5,919 nt of DNA, from contig JAURKN010000076.1 of NCBI GenBank assembly GCA_030831725.1, positions 1-5,919 of the forward strand. The letters run 5' to 3'. Below are positions 1 through 5,919 of this stretch, one piece after another. How positions within the stretch are numbered: the first letter of the stretch is position 1; each line of letters begins with the position of its first letter. The translations under genes and the position numbers were made by a program. The DNA comes from Ferruginibacter sp. GTDB taxonomy: Bacteria > Bacteroidota > Bacteroidia > Chitinophagales > Chitinophagaceae. Under the pieces are notes generated by a model, which saw nothing but the letters and a program-made list of their open reading frames with translations, searched no databases and was not told the origin of the DNA.

Positions 1-811
1 AACGGGTCAAACCGCCAAATAGAACGATTGCTTCCGGTGAGGAAAACATGATGAAATTTGCCAGTGATTCGCCCAAGATCTGTCCGGTGAATTCAAAAAT
101 CTCATTGGCGATTGGATCTCCATGAAGTGCGCAATCATAAACTGTTTCACTGGTTAATTCGTTAATGGCATAGTGTCGGAGTAAGGACTCTCTTTCAGGG
201 AATGCAGATAAAAGTTCAATTGCGGTTTCCCTCACTCCGGTGGCTGAGGCATAGGATTCCAATGTTCCTCTCATGCCAGTGGATTTATGCATGCGTCCTC
301 CGGGTCTGATGATGGTATGTCCTAGTTCTCCTGCAAAGCCATCATGACCGACCACAATTTTTCCATCTATAATGATTCCGCTACCCACGCCGGTGCCCAA
401 TGTTATGGTGATGAAATGCTTCATGTCTCTGGCAGACCCATATAGCATTTCGCCCATGGCGGCGGCATTTGCATCATTGGTCAGTTTGGCTCTGACGCCA
501 AATTTTTTAGACAGCAAATCAGCCATTGGAATGATGCCTCTCCATTTTAAGTTGGGGGCATATTCTATGGTTCCGGTGTAGATATTTCCATTGGGTGCAC
601 CAATGCCAATCCCTTCAATATTTCCAATTCCACCCACAGATTCTATCATGGGGTATAGCTTATCGTAAAGCTGGGCAATGAAATCGTCTACCAGTTCATG
701 TTCATTGCTAGGAATCCTGTCTTGGCATATGATGTCACCATCAGATGAAACCAATCCGAATTTTGTTGTTGTTCCTCCTACATCTATACCAACCGCGTAT
801 TTAGTCGACAT
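1..811 (-). CDS. ROK-family sugar kinase, probable glucokinase (3' end beyond window)
   Basis: Probably phosphorylates glucose (or a related hexose) with ATP in the cytoplasm. The 270 residues visible read from ATG at 811-809 to the left edge with no stop; ROK glucokinases are usually about 290-330 residues, so only a short C-terminal part is missing. Visible motifs: phosphate-binding DVGGTTTKFG at 10-19, GIGAPNG at 69-75, TNDANAA at 111-117 with D113 as the expected catalytic base, TLGTGVGSG at 137-145, and AGELGH at 160-165 followed by E185, the conserved sugar-contacting Glu/His set. The start is chosen because the phosphate loop follows within ten residues, as usual. Odd point: the ROK zinc motif (CxCGxxGC) is replaced by HKSTGMRGT at 175-183, with no cysteine. 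The upstream neighbour on the same strand is a sugar transporter, which supports a hexokinase role. Family assignment is firm; glucose as substrate is inferred. Confidence 0.9.
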   Translation of the reverse strand, partial: MSTKYAVGIDVGGTTTKFGLVSSDGDIICQDRIPSNEHELVDDFIAQLYDKLYPMIESVGGIGNIEGIGIGAPNGNIYTGTIEYAPNLKWRGIIPMADLLSKKFGVRAKLTNDANAAAMGEMLYGSARDMKHFITITLGTGVGSGIIIDGKIVVGHDGFAGELGHTIIRPGGRMHKSTGMRGTLESYASATGVRETAIELLSAFPERESLLRHYAINELTSETVYDCALHGDPIANEIFEFTGQILGESLANFIMFSSPEAIVLFGGLTR

Positions 812-861
812 GTTTTTAAATGAATGTGCTTTAATGAATGTGATTTGAAATGGAAAAAGAA
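812..861 (-). repeat. 50-bp transporter-kinase spacer with a 10-bp direct repeat
   Basis: This short A/T-rich spacer separates the transporter stop codon from the kinase start. It contains AATGAATGTG (plus-strand reading) twice, at 819-828 and 833-842, 14 bp apart. No Shine-Dalgarno sequence precedes the kinase ATG and no hairpin-plus-T-run terminator is visible, so read-through from the transporter gene is the simplest reading. The repeat may be chance in A/T-rich sequence. Confidence 0.4.
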
Positions 862-2544
862 TCAATGACCTCCCGAAGAGGAGACATTTTCAAAGTTCAC
901 TCCTTGTTTTCTCAAGATACCGGCTACGGCTATGGCAAAGAAAGCCAGATAAGCGAAGCAGGCAACCGGAATCCAATAGGATTGTTGAATGCCGATAACA
1001 TCTGCCAGTTTTCCCTGAATAGGAGGAATGATACCTCCACCTAAAATCATCATAATCAAAAATGCCGACCCTTGGGTTGTGTATTTACCCAGTCCGGCAA
1101 TCGACAAACTGAAGATGCAAGGCCACATGATGGAACAGCATAAACCACCACTCAACAAAGCATAGGTTCCTACCACGCCGCTTGCCTGTGTTCCGATGAT
1201 CATGGCGATTACACCCAAGAACCCGAATATCATCAGTGTTCTGGCAGGTTTGTCGTTGCTGATGAAGAAAGCGGCAATTTGAATCAACACGCATACAAAA
1301 TAGAAATACAAGGGTTCCATATTGTATTTGAAAGCGATATTTACGCCGAGAATGATTCCGAAGGCAACCAAAGGAACGATGACTTGCAGAATCATTTTGG
1401 TGTTTTTAGACATGTTAAAAGCGGAGATCGCACCTGCCCAACGACCAATCATCAAACTTCCCCAATACATAGCGATGTATGGAGTAGATTCAGACGCTTG
1501 CTTTCCACCAAACTCATCCAATTTCAATAATTCACCGAGATTACTACCAATCGCTACTTCAACACCTACATATACGAAGATGGCAAGCATACCCAACACC
1601 AACTGCGGATACTTCATCGCACCCCAGCCCTCCGGTTTTTTTTGTGCTCTCATGTTTGCGAAAATCAATCCGAAAACAACAACAGCCAAAGCGCCTAACA
1701 ACCATCCCAAGCGGTAATTGTTCATGTCTTTGATGGCTTGTTCGCTCGCTCCGGTAAGATCTACCGTATAGCTATTGAAAACCGGTACAAAGAAAAGGAT
1801 CAGCAAGCCGGTGATGATCATAAGGGTGTACAAAGCTTTGTCGGCCTTTTCTGTTTCTTCCTCCATCACACCCGAAGGAACTTTTTTGGCAAAATGGAAA
1901 AGAGCAGCTGCCGAGATGAATAATCCTCCCACAGCAGTATATAACAAAATGACTTTACTCAGACTCAAAGATTCAATGTCTTTATCGGTCACTGCAGCAG
2001 TGGTTCCGAACAAGGCGAGCGCTACAACCACTGGCCCGATGGTCGTGCCGAAAGAGTTGATTCCACCTCCAAGATTTACACGGCTTGTTCCTGTTGAGGG
2101 GTCTCCCAATGAAATGGCAAAAGGTTGTGCAGCTGTTTGTTGCAATGAAAATCCGAGTGCTACAATGAAAAGTCCGAACAGCATCCCTGCGAAAGTATTC
2201 GCATTTACTGCGATGATCATGGCTGCAGCGCCTAGTGCGGAAAACAACAGTCCGTAAACAATACTTTTTTTATAGCCCCATTTTCCCACAAGGTCTTTTC
2301 CTCCGAACGAACCGTAGGCAAACAGAATCAATGCTCCGATATAATAGGCGGTATAAAATGCAAAGTCAATCAGCTGGCTTTGAAATTGATCCAGTTTGAA
2401 AAAGTGTTTGCAGAAAGGAATGAAAATACTGTTTCCTGCGGCAATGAATCCCCAGAAGAAAAATACGGTAACCAGGGTTCCAAGAGCGCCATAGTTTGTA
2501 GGGATCATCCCTTTTTGTTCGTTTTGGGCAGTTTGATTCGACAT
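862..2544 (-). CDS. MFS sugar transporter, FHS (FucP/GluP) family, enlarged form
   Basis: Inner-membrane permease, probably for glucose/galactose-type hexoses, 560 residues. FHS hallmarks in order: FFFWGF at 28-33, AFYTAYYIGA at 62-71, QQTAAQPFAISLG at 135-147 (FucP has LETAANPFVTVLG), NSFGTTIGP at 163-171, YVGVEVAIGS at 325-334, YWGSLMIGRWAG at 360-371 and GSAFLIMMILGGGI at 492-505. By eye I count about 16 hydrophobic segments; FucP has 12 in about 438 residues. The extra ones lie near 239-300 and 410-455, and the rest follows the FucP order. D46 and E135 of FucP, needed for proton coupling, align with S39 and Q136; an acidic D60 sits where FucP has Gln. The ATG at 2544 places the hydrophilic N-terminus and first helix normally. 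The ROK kinase 50 bp downstream suggests a glucose uptake operon. Family is certain; substrate and coupling ion are not shown by the sequence. Confidence 0.93.
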   Translation of the reverse strand: MSNQTAQNEQKGMIPTNYGALGTLVTVFFFWGFIAAGNSIFIPFCKHFFKLDQFQSQLIDFAFYTAYYIGALILFAYGSFGGKDLVGKWGYKKSIVYGLLFSALGAAAMIIAVNANTFAGMLFGLFIVALGFSLQQTAAQPFAISLGDPSTGTSRVNLGGGINSFGTTIGPVVVALALFGTTAAVTDKDIESLSLSKVILLYTAVGGLFISAAALFHFAKKVPSGVMEEETEKADKALYTLMIITGLLILFFVPVFNSYTVDLTGASEQAIKDMNNYRLGWLLGALAVVVFGLIFANMRAQKKPEGWGAMKYPQLVLGMLAIFVYVGVEVAIGSNLGELLKLDEFGGKQASESTPYIAMYWGSLMIGRWAGAISAFNMSKNTKMILQVIVPLVAFGIILGVNIAFKYNMEPLYFYFVCVLIQIAAFFISNDKPARTLMIFGFLGVIAMIIGTQASGVVGTYALLSGGLCCSIMWPCIFSLSIAGLGKYTTQGSAFLIMMILGGGIIPPIQGKLADVIGIQQSYWIPVACFAYLAFFAIAVAGILRKQGVNFENVSSSGGH

Positions 2545-2684
2545 ACTTTTTTAGTTTATCCGCTGAAATTAAACAATTTATGAATTGAATAAACAATTTT
2601 TAAAGCAAAGATTTCATTTTCGTTCTTTGAATTAATTGTGACGTATTTGAACAATAGTATCTAATTTCAGTCAAATTTTTTGGT
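2545..2684. promoter_or_regulatory. Divergent promoter region between sugar uptake genes and glgA-glgC
   Basis: This 140-bp, strongly A/T-rich interval lies between two diverging start codons, so it must hold promoters or 5' leaders for both transcripts. I searched both strands for the Bacteroidota -7 element TAnnTTTG and found no exact match. The nearest plus-strand candidates are CGTATTTG at 2642-2649 and TAATTTCA at 2662-2669; TTTG at 2626-2629 could serve as a -33 element but its spacing to either is poor. Neither start has a Shine-Dalgarno sequence: the transporter is preceded by an A-run and glgA by a T-run, as is common in this phylum. No gene is visible here. The regulatory role is inferred from position. 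Confidence 0.55.
2570..2599. repeat. Two TAAACAATTT copies with 20-bp period, candidate operator
   Basis: TAAACAATTT occurs at 2570-2579 and again at 2590-2599, exactly 20 bp apart, about two helical turns. Between and overlapping them, TTTAT at 2577-2581 and ATAAA at 2589-2593 form short inverted arms. The repeats lie 26-55 bp upstream of the transporter start and 86-115 bp upstream of glgA, so if they bind a regulator they more likely act on the transporter. Chance is a serious alternative in such A/T-rich DNA. Confidence 0.35.
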
Positions 2685-4094
2685 ATGAACATCCTTCATG
2701 TAAGTGCGGAGTGTTTTCCCGTGGCAAAAGTGGGAGGACTTGCAGATGTGGTTGGCGCTTTACCCAAATACCAAACACTGATGGGACATGAGGCCAAAGT
2801 TGTGATGCCTATGCATAAAACCAATTTCCTTTTCAAAAACGAATGGGAGGTAGTGCATAAATCACAAGTGATTTCCGACGGTCAAATCCATATTTTTACC
2901 ATTATCAAAGCCTTGAATCATGAACTTGGATTTGAGCTTTTTTGTGTGGATGTTCATGGACTTCTTGATCGGGAAAAAGTTTATGGATATGATGATGACC
3001 CATTTCGGTATCTCATCTTTCAGCTTGCAGTTCTGGAATGGTTGAAAAAATGGGAATTTATTCCTGACGTCGTTCATGTACATGATCACCATGCCGGTTT
3101 GATTCCTTTTTTAATGAAACATGGTTACGATTTTGTGAGGTTGAAACAAATCAAAACCATTCTCACCATCCATAATGCCCAATACCAGGGATGGATGAGC
3201 AAAGACAATCTGAAATATTTCCCTGCTTGGGATGAATGGAAGACTGGAATGCTGTTTTGGAGAGATCAGATAAATTCACTTGCCTGTGCGGTCAAATGTG
3301 CCGATCGAGTCAGCACTGTAAGTCCAACTTACATGAAACAACTTTCTTTTGAATCAAACGGACTCGAAGATTTGTTTCTACAAGAGTTTCATAAATGCAA
3401 AGGAATCATCAACGGTATCGACGAAGAGGTTTGGGATCCCGCTACCGACAAGCATTTGCCGGTTCATTTTCAAAAAAACAAAATTCAGCCGGGCAAGAAA
3501 CAAAATAAGCAATTGTTGTGTGAACATTTTGGGTTTGATGCTGAATTGCCGCTGTTTGTATTCATTGGAAGAATGGTAGACGATAAAGGAGGAGATATTC
3601 TTCCTTTCGCCATAGAACAAGCATTTCGGCTCCATCAATCCAAGATGAATGTTATTGTTTTGGGAAGCGGGAATCCGGAGATAGAAAAAGCTTTTGCAGC
3701 ACTGGCGGAACATCACCCTCAACATTACAGACTTTCGATTTCATATAACGAACCTCTCAGTCACAGACTTTATGCTTCCGCCGATTTTCTTCTTATGCCT
3801 AGCAGGGTAGAACCATGTGGACTGAATCAACTCTATGCGCTCAGGTATGGTACGATTCCGATAGTACGGAGAACAGGGGGATTGAACGACACAGTTGTTG
3901 ATTTCGGAGATGCGGGAGGATTTGGAATTTGCTTCAATCAATCTACCGTTGAAGACATTATACATTCAATCAATCGCGCTTTGGATTTGTTTGGAAGAAA
4001 AAGGGAAATGAACGCATTGAGAAAAAAAATGATGAACATCAACCACGGATGGCATGAAAGTGCGAAAGAATATTTGGAACTTTATCAGCAATAA
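2685..4094 (+). CDS. glgA: Glycogen synthase, GT5 (ADP-glucose:alpha-1,4-glucan glucosyltransferase)
   Basis: Adds glucose from ADP-glucose to the non-reducing end of alpha-1,4-glucan in the cytoplasm. It has 469 residues against about 477 in E. coli GlgA and the two-lobed GT-B plan is complete. N-lobe: KVGGLADVVG at 15-24 (ADP-glucose-binding lysine K15), HDHHAG at 133-138 (E. coli has HDWHAG), HNAQYQG at 163-169 and NGIDEEVWDP at 243-252. C-lobe: GRMVDDKGGD at 295-304, whose R296 and K301 match the catalytic Arg and Lys of E. coli, GSGNPE at 327-332, PSRVEPCGLNQLY at 372-384 with the conserved E377, and RRTGGLNDTV at 395-404. The ATG at 2685 is the only sensible start because the family signature begins at residue 2. 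The stop abuts the glgC start, so both are almost surely co-transcribed. No key residue is missing. Confidence is very high. Confidence 0.97.
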   Translation: MNILHVSAECFPVAKVGGLADVVGALPKYQTLMGHEAKVVMPMHKTNFLFKNEWEVVHKSQVISDGQIHIFTIIKALNHELGFELFCVDVHGLLDREKVYGYDDDPFRYLIFQLAVLEWLKKWEFIPDVVHVHDHHAGLIPFLMKHGYDFVRLKQIKTILTIHNAQYQGWMSKDNLKYFPAWDEWKTGMLFWRDQINSLACAVKCADRVSTVSPTYMKQLSFESNGLEDLFLQEFHKCKGIINGIDEEVWDPATDKHLPVHFQKNKIQPGKKQNKQLLCEHFGFDAELPLFVFIGRMVDDKGGDILPFAIEQAFRLHQSKMNVIVLGSGNPEIEKAFAALAEHHPQHYRLSISYNEPLSHRLYASADFLLMPSRVEPCGLNQLYALRYGTIPIVRRTGGLNDTVVDFGDAGGFGICFNQSTVEDIIHSINRALDLFGRKREMNALRKKMMNINHGWHESAKEYLELYQQ

Positions 4095-4097
4095 ATG
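4092..4097 (+). other. glgA stop directly followed by glgC start (TAA|ATG)
   Basis: The glgA stop TAA (4092-4094) is followed with no spacer by ATG (4095-4097). The surrounding sequence has no Shine-Dalgarno motif, so glgC translation may rely on ribosomes finishing glgA. A second in-frame ATG lies at 4110, five codons on, and would still leave the nucleotide-binding loop intact. The first is preferred for its position but the choice is not settled. Confidence 0.6.
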
Positions 4098-5390
4098 AAA
4101 TCAATCCATATGGCAAGCAAAAAAGCGATAGCAGTAATTTTAGGAGGAGGAGCGGGATCAAGACTTTATCCCCTCACAGCAACGAGAAGTAAACCTGCCG
4201 TTCCTATAGCGGGAAAATACAGATTGGTGGATATTCCCATATCAAACTGTATAAATAGCAACATCAATCGCATGTTCGTTCTGACGCAGTTCAATTCGGC
4301 TTCGCTGAACAAGCACATCAAAAATACCTATCAATTCAGCGGCTTCAGTAAGGGCTTTGTGGATATATTGGCTGCTGAGCAAACTCCGGATAGTCCGGGT
4401 TGGTTTCAAGGTACAGCCGATGCGGTTCGTCAGTCGTTGAAGCATATACACAACAACGAGTTTGAGTATGTTTTGATACTTAGCGGAGACCAACTCTATC
4501 AAATGGATTTTACCCAAATGCTCGAGGAGCATGAGCGTTCTCAGGCGCAAATATCGATAGCTACCATTCCTGTCGGTGATCGCGAGGCAACAGAGTTCGG
4601 CATCATGAAAACCGATGAGCAACATGTCATCACCTCATTCATAGAAAAGCCGGATAAAGACCAACTCAACGGCTGGCAAAGTGAAACTGGAGAACAAATG
4701 ACAGCCCAGGGCAGAGTTTATCTGGCATCGATGGGTATTTATGTGTTCAACAGAAAAACCCTTTTTGATTTGCTTGAAAAAGAATGTTCTGATGCCACGG
4801 ATTTTGGCAAAGAAATCATACCTCAGTCTATTTCGAGATATAAAGTATCCAGCTATCAATACGATGGGTATTGGACAGACATTGGAAATATATATTCTTT
4901 CTTTGAAGCCAATTTGTCTTTGACACTGGATATACCTCCTTTCAACCTGTTCGACAACGATAACATGGTTTACAGCAGAGCGAGAATGTTGCCACCTGCC
5001 AAAATCAGTGGAACTCAAATTCACCAAGCCATCATTGCAGAGGGGTCAATCATTCACGCTGAACAAATCGAGAATACGGTGATTGGCGTGAGGAGCAGAA
5101 TCGGCTCAGGGAGTAAGATAAAGAGTTGTTACATCATGGGTAATGATTACTATGAAACATTGAATCAGATCAATGAAAACAATGAAAGAGATATTCCCAA
5201 GCTGGGCATCGGAGACCACTGCGACTTATCGAATGTGATTGTCGACAAGGATTGCAGAATAGGAAATCATGTTACTATTCACGGTGGTGCCCATTTGCCG
5301 AATCAGGATACGGCACTTTACTCCGTCAAAGATGGTATTGTGGTCATAAAGAAAGGCGCGGTGATCAACAACGGATTCATATTACAATAG
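4095..5390 (+). CDS. glgC: Glucose-1-phosphate adenylyltransferase (ADP-glucose pyrophosphorylase)
   Basis: Makes ADP-glucose and pyrophosphate from ATP and glucose-1-phosphate, the committed step of glycogen synthesis, and supplies GlgA encoded just upstream. It has 431 residues, a normal length. The nucleotidyltransferase domain (about 10-280) shows GGGAGSRLYPLT at 17-28, RSKPAVP at 31-37, PISNCINSN at 48-56, GWFQGTADAVRQ at 102-113, SGDQLYQMDF at 130-139 with D132 as the expected catalytic Asp, IEKP at 183-186 with K185 as glucose-1-phosphate ligand, and YWTDIG at 259-264. A left-handed beta-helix C-terminal domain follows (about 295-431), with MGNDYYET at 348-355 and DKDCRIGNH at 384-392. 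The sequence resembles plant and cyanobacterial enzymes (LTQFNSASLN at 63-72, DYYET) more than E. coli GlgC. Lysines K385 and K420 match the 3-phosphoglycerate activator positions of those enzymes. Start at 4095 or 4110. Assignment is very secure; the allosteric effector is inferred. Confidence 0.97.
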   Translation: MKSIHMASKKAIAVILGGGAGSRLYPLTATRSKPAVPIAGKYRLVDIPISNCINSNINRMFVLTQFNSASLNKHIKNTYQFSGFSKGFVDILAAEQTPDSPGWFQGTADAVRQSLKHIHNNEFEYVLILSGDQLYQMDFTQMLEEHERSQAQISIATIPVGDREATEFGIMKTDEQHVITSFIEKPDKDQLNGWQSETGEQMTAQGRVYLASMGIYVFNRKTLFDLLEKECSDATDFGKEIIPQSISRYKVSSYQYDGYWTDIGNIYSFFEANLSLTLDIPPFNLFDNDNMVYSRARMLPPAKISGTQIHQAIIAEGSIIHAEQIENTVIGVRSRIGSGSKIKSCYIMGNDYYETLNQINENNERDIPKLGIGDHCDLSNVIVDKDCRIGNHVTIHGGAHLPNQDTALYSVKDGIVVIKKGAVINNGFILQ

Positions 5391-5412
5391 GAAATATCGT
5401 TTGATTCGTTTG
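5391..5412. other. 22-bp convergent spacer, no visible terminator
   Basis: This spacer separates the stop codons of two converging genes. I see no GC-rich hairpin with a T-run in either direction here or in the adjoining coding ends, only a short repeat of CGTTTG (5398-5412 area). The 3' ends of the two transcripts probably overlap or end by other means. Confidence 0.4.
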
Positions 5413-5919
5413 CTACAGGAGAACATTCCAAATCATCATCGTGAGCCACTTGTTGGATTCGGGATCGCTGCTGTCCATCCAGTCTTTTGTTTTTTCAGCC
5501 AAAGTTTCTTTCGCATTGACTGGAGTGAAAACCATTTTGTTTTCTGCAATAGGATCAATGGTCATTTTATTTGATGGAGTAACTTTTGTGGCGATCCAAG
5601 ATGCGTATAGTCTGGGTATTGTCATACCTAAAATCATACCCGGTAATCCGTGAATGGTACAAGGACCACCCGGAATAGTGATTTCATCAGTATAAAAGGC
5701 GAAAACATAAACGCTGTCCATTATTTTTCCGACAGCTTTACGACAATTGTAACCTGCGATAATTCTGCTTTCGTTGCTTAATTTCCAGTCGATTTTGTAG
5801 ATGCTGTCTTTGATTTGAAATGCACTTCCGAACACATCCTTGTTCATGATATATCTTCCTTCATTATGATCGATGTACCACACAGACTTTTCATCACTCT
5901 GTCTGAACATTTCATTCAA
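5413..5919 (-). CDS. GLPGLI-family protein, C-terminal part (5' end beyond window)
   Basis: A protein of unknown function in the GLPGLI family, a Bacteroidota family usually about 250-300 residues long with an N-terminal signal peptide and thought to be exported. The window has its last 168 codons. The frame is open to the right edge and the first visible codon is TTG, so there is no reason to take it as a true start; signal peptide and N-terminus must lie outside. Family marks seen, counting from the edge: YNCRKAVG at 57-64 (members typically have a Y-x-C-x-K-A pattern), AFYTDEI at 74-80, then GLPGMIL at 91-97, the signature with Met for Leu. The tail (about 98-168) is hydrophilic with a Trp-containing end and a TAG stop at 5413-5415. 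It converges on glgC with a 22-bp gap, so it belongs to a different transcription unit, and nothing ties it to glycogen metabolism. Family assignment rests on the motif and its context. Confidence 0.82.
   Translation of the reverse strand: MNEMFRQSDEKSVWYIDHNEGRYIMNKDVFGSAFQIKDSIYKIDWKLSNESRIIAGYNCRKAVGKIMDSVYVFAFYTDEITIPGGPCTIHGLPGMILGMTIPRLYASWIATKVTPSNKMTIDPIAENKMVFTPVNAKETLAEKTKDWMDSSDPESNKWLTMMIWNVLL

Noticed and set aside
257..295. Frameshift as the cause of the missing ROK cysteines
   Set aside because: Conserved ROK residues in the same frame flank the segment directly (GELGH before, LESYASATG after), and no short out-of-frame stretch would restore a CxCGxxGC pattern that I can see.
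372..581. 69-codon plus-strand frame within the ROK kinase region
   Set aside because: The minus-strand ROK frame is continuous here and carries the DAN and GTGVGSG motifs, so this is a shadow.
1322..1717. 131-codon open frame on the plus strand inside the transporter gene
   Set aside because: It lies wholly antisense to a well-conserved membrane protein, has no recognisable domain, and its composition reads as a shadow of the transporter codons.
1775..2257. 160-codon open frame on the plus strand inside the transporter gene
   Set aside because: It is antisense to conserved FHS motifs, with Ala/Pro/Ser-rich low-meaning sequence. The minus-strand frame explains the region completely.
2642..2649. 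CGTATTTG as a Bacteroidota -7 promoter element for glgA
   Set aside because: It lacks the TA at the first two positions of TAnnTTTG, and the nearest upstream TTTG (2626-2629) is only 12 bp away instead of about 19-21. Not strong enough to annotate as a separate promoter.
3378..3725. 115-codon minus-strand frame within glgA
   Set aside because: It overlaps conserved GT5 catalytic motifs on the other strand and shows no family features of its own.
4242..5027. Minus-strand frames at 4242-4625 and 4635-5027 within glgC
   Set aside because: Both lie opposite the conserved nucleotidyltransferase core and have no identifiable domains.
5917..5919. TTG at the right edge as the start of the GLPGLI gene
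   Set aside because: The frame is still open at the edge and members normally have about 100 more N-terminal residues including a signal peptide, so this is an internal codon.

Overview
This window most likely comes from a member of the Bacteroidota. The evidence is a GLPGLI-family protein (a family known essentially from that phylum), a plant/cyanobacterium-like GlgC, a 560-residue FHS-type sugar transporter of the kind I associate with Bacteroidota, and start codons preceded by A/T-rich sequence without Shine-Dalgarno motifs. I cannot place it more precisely. All five coding regions look intact within the window. I see no RNA genes, insertion sequences, CRISPR array or phage genes.

Layout. 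Positions 1-811 (minus) hold the first 270 codons of a ROK-family sugar kinase, probably a glucokinase, whose 3' end lies outside the window. Positions 862-2544 (minus) encode an MFS sugar transporter of the FHS (FucP/GluP) family. It lies 50 bp upstream of the kinase on the same strand, so the two probably share a transcript. A 140-bp divergent intergenic region (2545-2684) separates this pair from glgA (glycogen synthase, 2685-4094, plus) and glgC (glucose-1-phosphate adenylyltransferase, 4095-5390, plus), which abut as TAA|ATG. Converging on glgC, 22 bp away, is the C-terminal part of a GLPGLI-family protein (5413-5919, minus) that continues past the right edge.

How the genes fit together. 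The minus-strand pair would import a hexose and phosphorylate it. The plus-strand pair would turn glucose-1-phosphate into ADP-glucose and then into alpha-1,4-glucan. With a phosphoglucomutase encoded elsewhere, this is a path from sugar import to glycogen storage, arranged around one shared intergenic region. The GLPGLI gene has no evident link to it.

I found no undescribed system. The points worth a second look are at residue level. The ROK kinase lacks the cysteines of the family zinc site. The transporter lacks both acidic residues that couple protons in E. coli FucP and appears to carry about four extra membrane segments. GlgC keeps two lysines at positions matching the activator sites of plant and cyanobacterial enzymes. 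The divergent region contains a 10-bp direct repeat with a 20-bp period.
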